A stretch of 6,084 nucleotides of DNA from CAZYWA01 sp964650975 [NCBI: uncultured bacterium] (GTDB taxonomy: Bacteria > JADJOY01). The notes below the pieces were generated by a model that worked only from the letters and a program-made list of their open reading frames with translations, had not been told where the DNA came from and searched no databases. The stretch spans positions 1-6,084 of the forward strand of contig CAZYWA010000485.1 of NCBI GenBank assembly GCA_964650975.1. The letters run 5' to 3'. Positions within the stretch are counted from its first letter, which is position 1, and the number at the start of each line of letters is the position of its first letter. Position numbers and translations under genes: made by a program. Below, piece by piece: positions 5,334 to 6,084 of this stretch.

Positions 5334-6084
5334 CCATCCCCTCCAGTCGCGGTGGTGACGTCCACGTTCACGAAGAGCCCCAGGAAGCGCGGATCGCCGG
5401 TTCGACCGTCGGGAGCCTCGAGCGCGGGAACGAAGCCCTGCGTGTTCGCCACGGCGACACGGTAGATCGAAGCACGAAGGTTCTTGTGGTGGTATGAGAA
5501 TCCACGCCCGGCCGGCAACGACGTCGCCCACACCTCGCCGGGCGCCAGGTCTCGTTCGGCCTTTCGTCCTTCGACGGTGATCTTCACGTGATTCGGCTTC
5601 GGACCGTTCGAGACCGACACCTGTACCGCGGACGCCGGCTGCTCGGTCTGCAGCAAGAACTCGTTCTCGCGTGCACCGCGTATCCAGAAGCACCCGGCGC
5701 CGCGCGCCTTGGGATCAGGCACCCAGTCGCAACCGGCCTCGGGTCCAAAGAATGCATCGTCGAGATAGTAGAGCTTGTAGCGGACGGGATCGCCGAACGG
5801 CTTTCCGTAGGCGTGCGGGTTGGTGTCGGTCGGCAGATCGAGCAACAGCGGCCGATCGGGCGGAAACCAGCGCCACGGAAATCCCATCGCGTGCGAACCG
5901 GGGGAAGCGGTCGCCGCCGTCGGTGCCAGAAGCGCGGTGCCGAGGAGCAACCCCGCGGCCGCCCACACGCCCGCCAACGTCCGCGGTCGCAACGGGCGCG
6001 ACAGCAGGAAGAACAGCAGCGCATAGGTTCCCATGAAATAGCGATTGCCGATCGCCCCGCCGCCGCCGACGTAGTTGTAGGGAA
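5330..6084 (-). CDS. Polytopic membrane protein, probable GT-C-like glycosyltransferase, C-terminal part (runs off the right edge)
   Basis: The frame is open to the right edge and yields 250 residues before the TGA at 5332-5330. An ATG at 6034-6032 is in frame, but the 16 codons before it (including NYVGGGGAIGNRYF) read as conserved protein, so I take that Met as internal and the true start as beyond the window. Residues 17-28 and about 35-58 are hydrophobic segments separated by a basic loop (RPLRPRT), consistent with the last two transmembrane helices. The remaining 190 or so residues are soluble and probably outside the cytoplasm, with two cysteines at 118 and 131 that could form a disulfide, aromatic-rich stretches (FPWRWFPPD, YKLYYLDDAFFG), and a predicted beta-rich end with RFLGLFVNVDV near the C-terminus. 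The GGxxxIGNRYF motif before a terminal helix recalls polyprenyl-phosphate-sugar dependent membrane glycosyltransferases; I recognise this from pattern only. Overlap with the acyltransferase gene suggests the two act on the same surface molecule. Confidence 0.75.
   Translation of the reverse strand, partial: PYNYVGGGGAIGNRYFMGTYALLFFLLSRPLRPRTLAGVWAAAGLLLGTALLAPTAATASPGSHAMGFPWRWFPPDRPLLLDLPTDTNPHAYGKPFGDPVRYKLYYLDDAFFGPEAGCDWVPDPKARGAGCFWIRGARENEFLLQTEQPASAVQVSVSNGPKPNHVKITVEGRKAERDLAPGEVWATSLPAGRGFSYHHKNLRASIYRVAVANTQGFVPALEAPDGRTGDPRFLGLFVNVDVTTATGGDG
5338..5344 (-). promoter_or_regulatory. Strong Shine-Dalgarno sequence of the acyltransferase gene, inside the end of the upstream gene
   Basis: On the minus strand GGAGGGG is followed by ATGG and then the ATG at 5333. 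It lies within the last codons of the membrane protein gene, whose TGA shares bases with this ATG. This fixes the acyltransferase start against longer readings of the same frame and suggests translational coupling. Confidence 0.75.

Noticed and set aside
5334-5693. A 120-codon N-terminal extension of the acyltransferase frame
   Set aside because: It lies wholly within the membrane protein gene, is Arg-rich without acyltransferase features, and the ATG at 5333 has a strong ribosome binding site and stop-start overlap.

Overview
The window is GC-rich bacterial DNA (about two thirds G+C by eye) carrying five genes, all on the minus strand, packed tightly or overlapping except for one 244-base gap. 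The style (high GC, codons ending in G or C, several radical SAM enzymes, a surface-glycan type gene set) fits a GC-rich, probably poorly characterised bacterium. No gene here identifies the phylum, and I name none. The two genes at the edges are incomplete because the window ends inside them. No tRNA, rRNA, CRISPR array, insertion sequence or phage gene was seen.

Layout in transcription order (right to left): (1) 6084-5330, the C-terminal end of a polytopic membrane protein resembling the end of GT-C-like glycosyltransferases, with a soluble, probably extracytoplasmic, C-terminal domain. (2) 5333-4578, a left-handed beta-helix (hexapeptide repeat) O-acyl/acetyltransferase that overlaps gene 1 by the four bases ATGA and has a strong Shine-Dalgarno sequence. 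(3) A 266-base non-coding gap at 4577-4312 with a candidate sigma70-type promoter and a perfect inverted repeat that touches the next ribosome binding site. (4) 4311-2812, a B12-binding-domain radical SAM enzyme. (5) 2753-687, one uninterrupted ORF joining a class I SAM-dependent methyltransferase to a GT-B glycosyltransferase of the GT4 type. (6) 628 to the left edge, the N-terminal two thirds or so of a SPASM-type radical SAM enzyme.

Together these look like part of a locus that builds and decorates a cell-surface glycan or glycolipid. The membrane protein and the GT4 domain would transfer sugars, the hexapeptide enzyme would acylate, and the methyltransferase and two radical SAM enzymes would add methyl groups or do radical chemistry on sugar, lipid or peptide parts. 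The substrate cannot be read from the sequence. The least ordinary points are the methyltransferase-glycosyltransferase fusion lying between two different radical SAM enzymes, and the inverted repeat abutting the ribosome binding site of the first gene of that trio.
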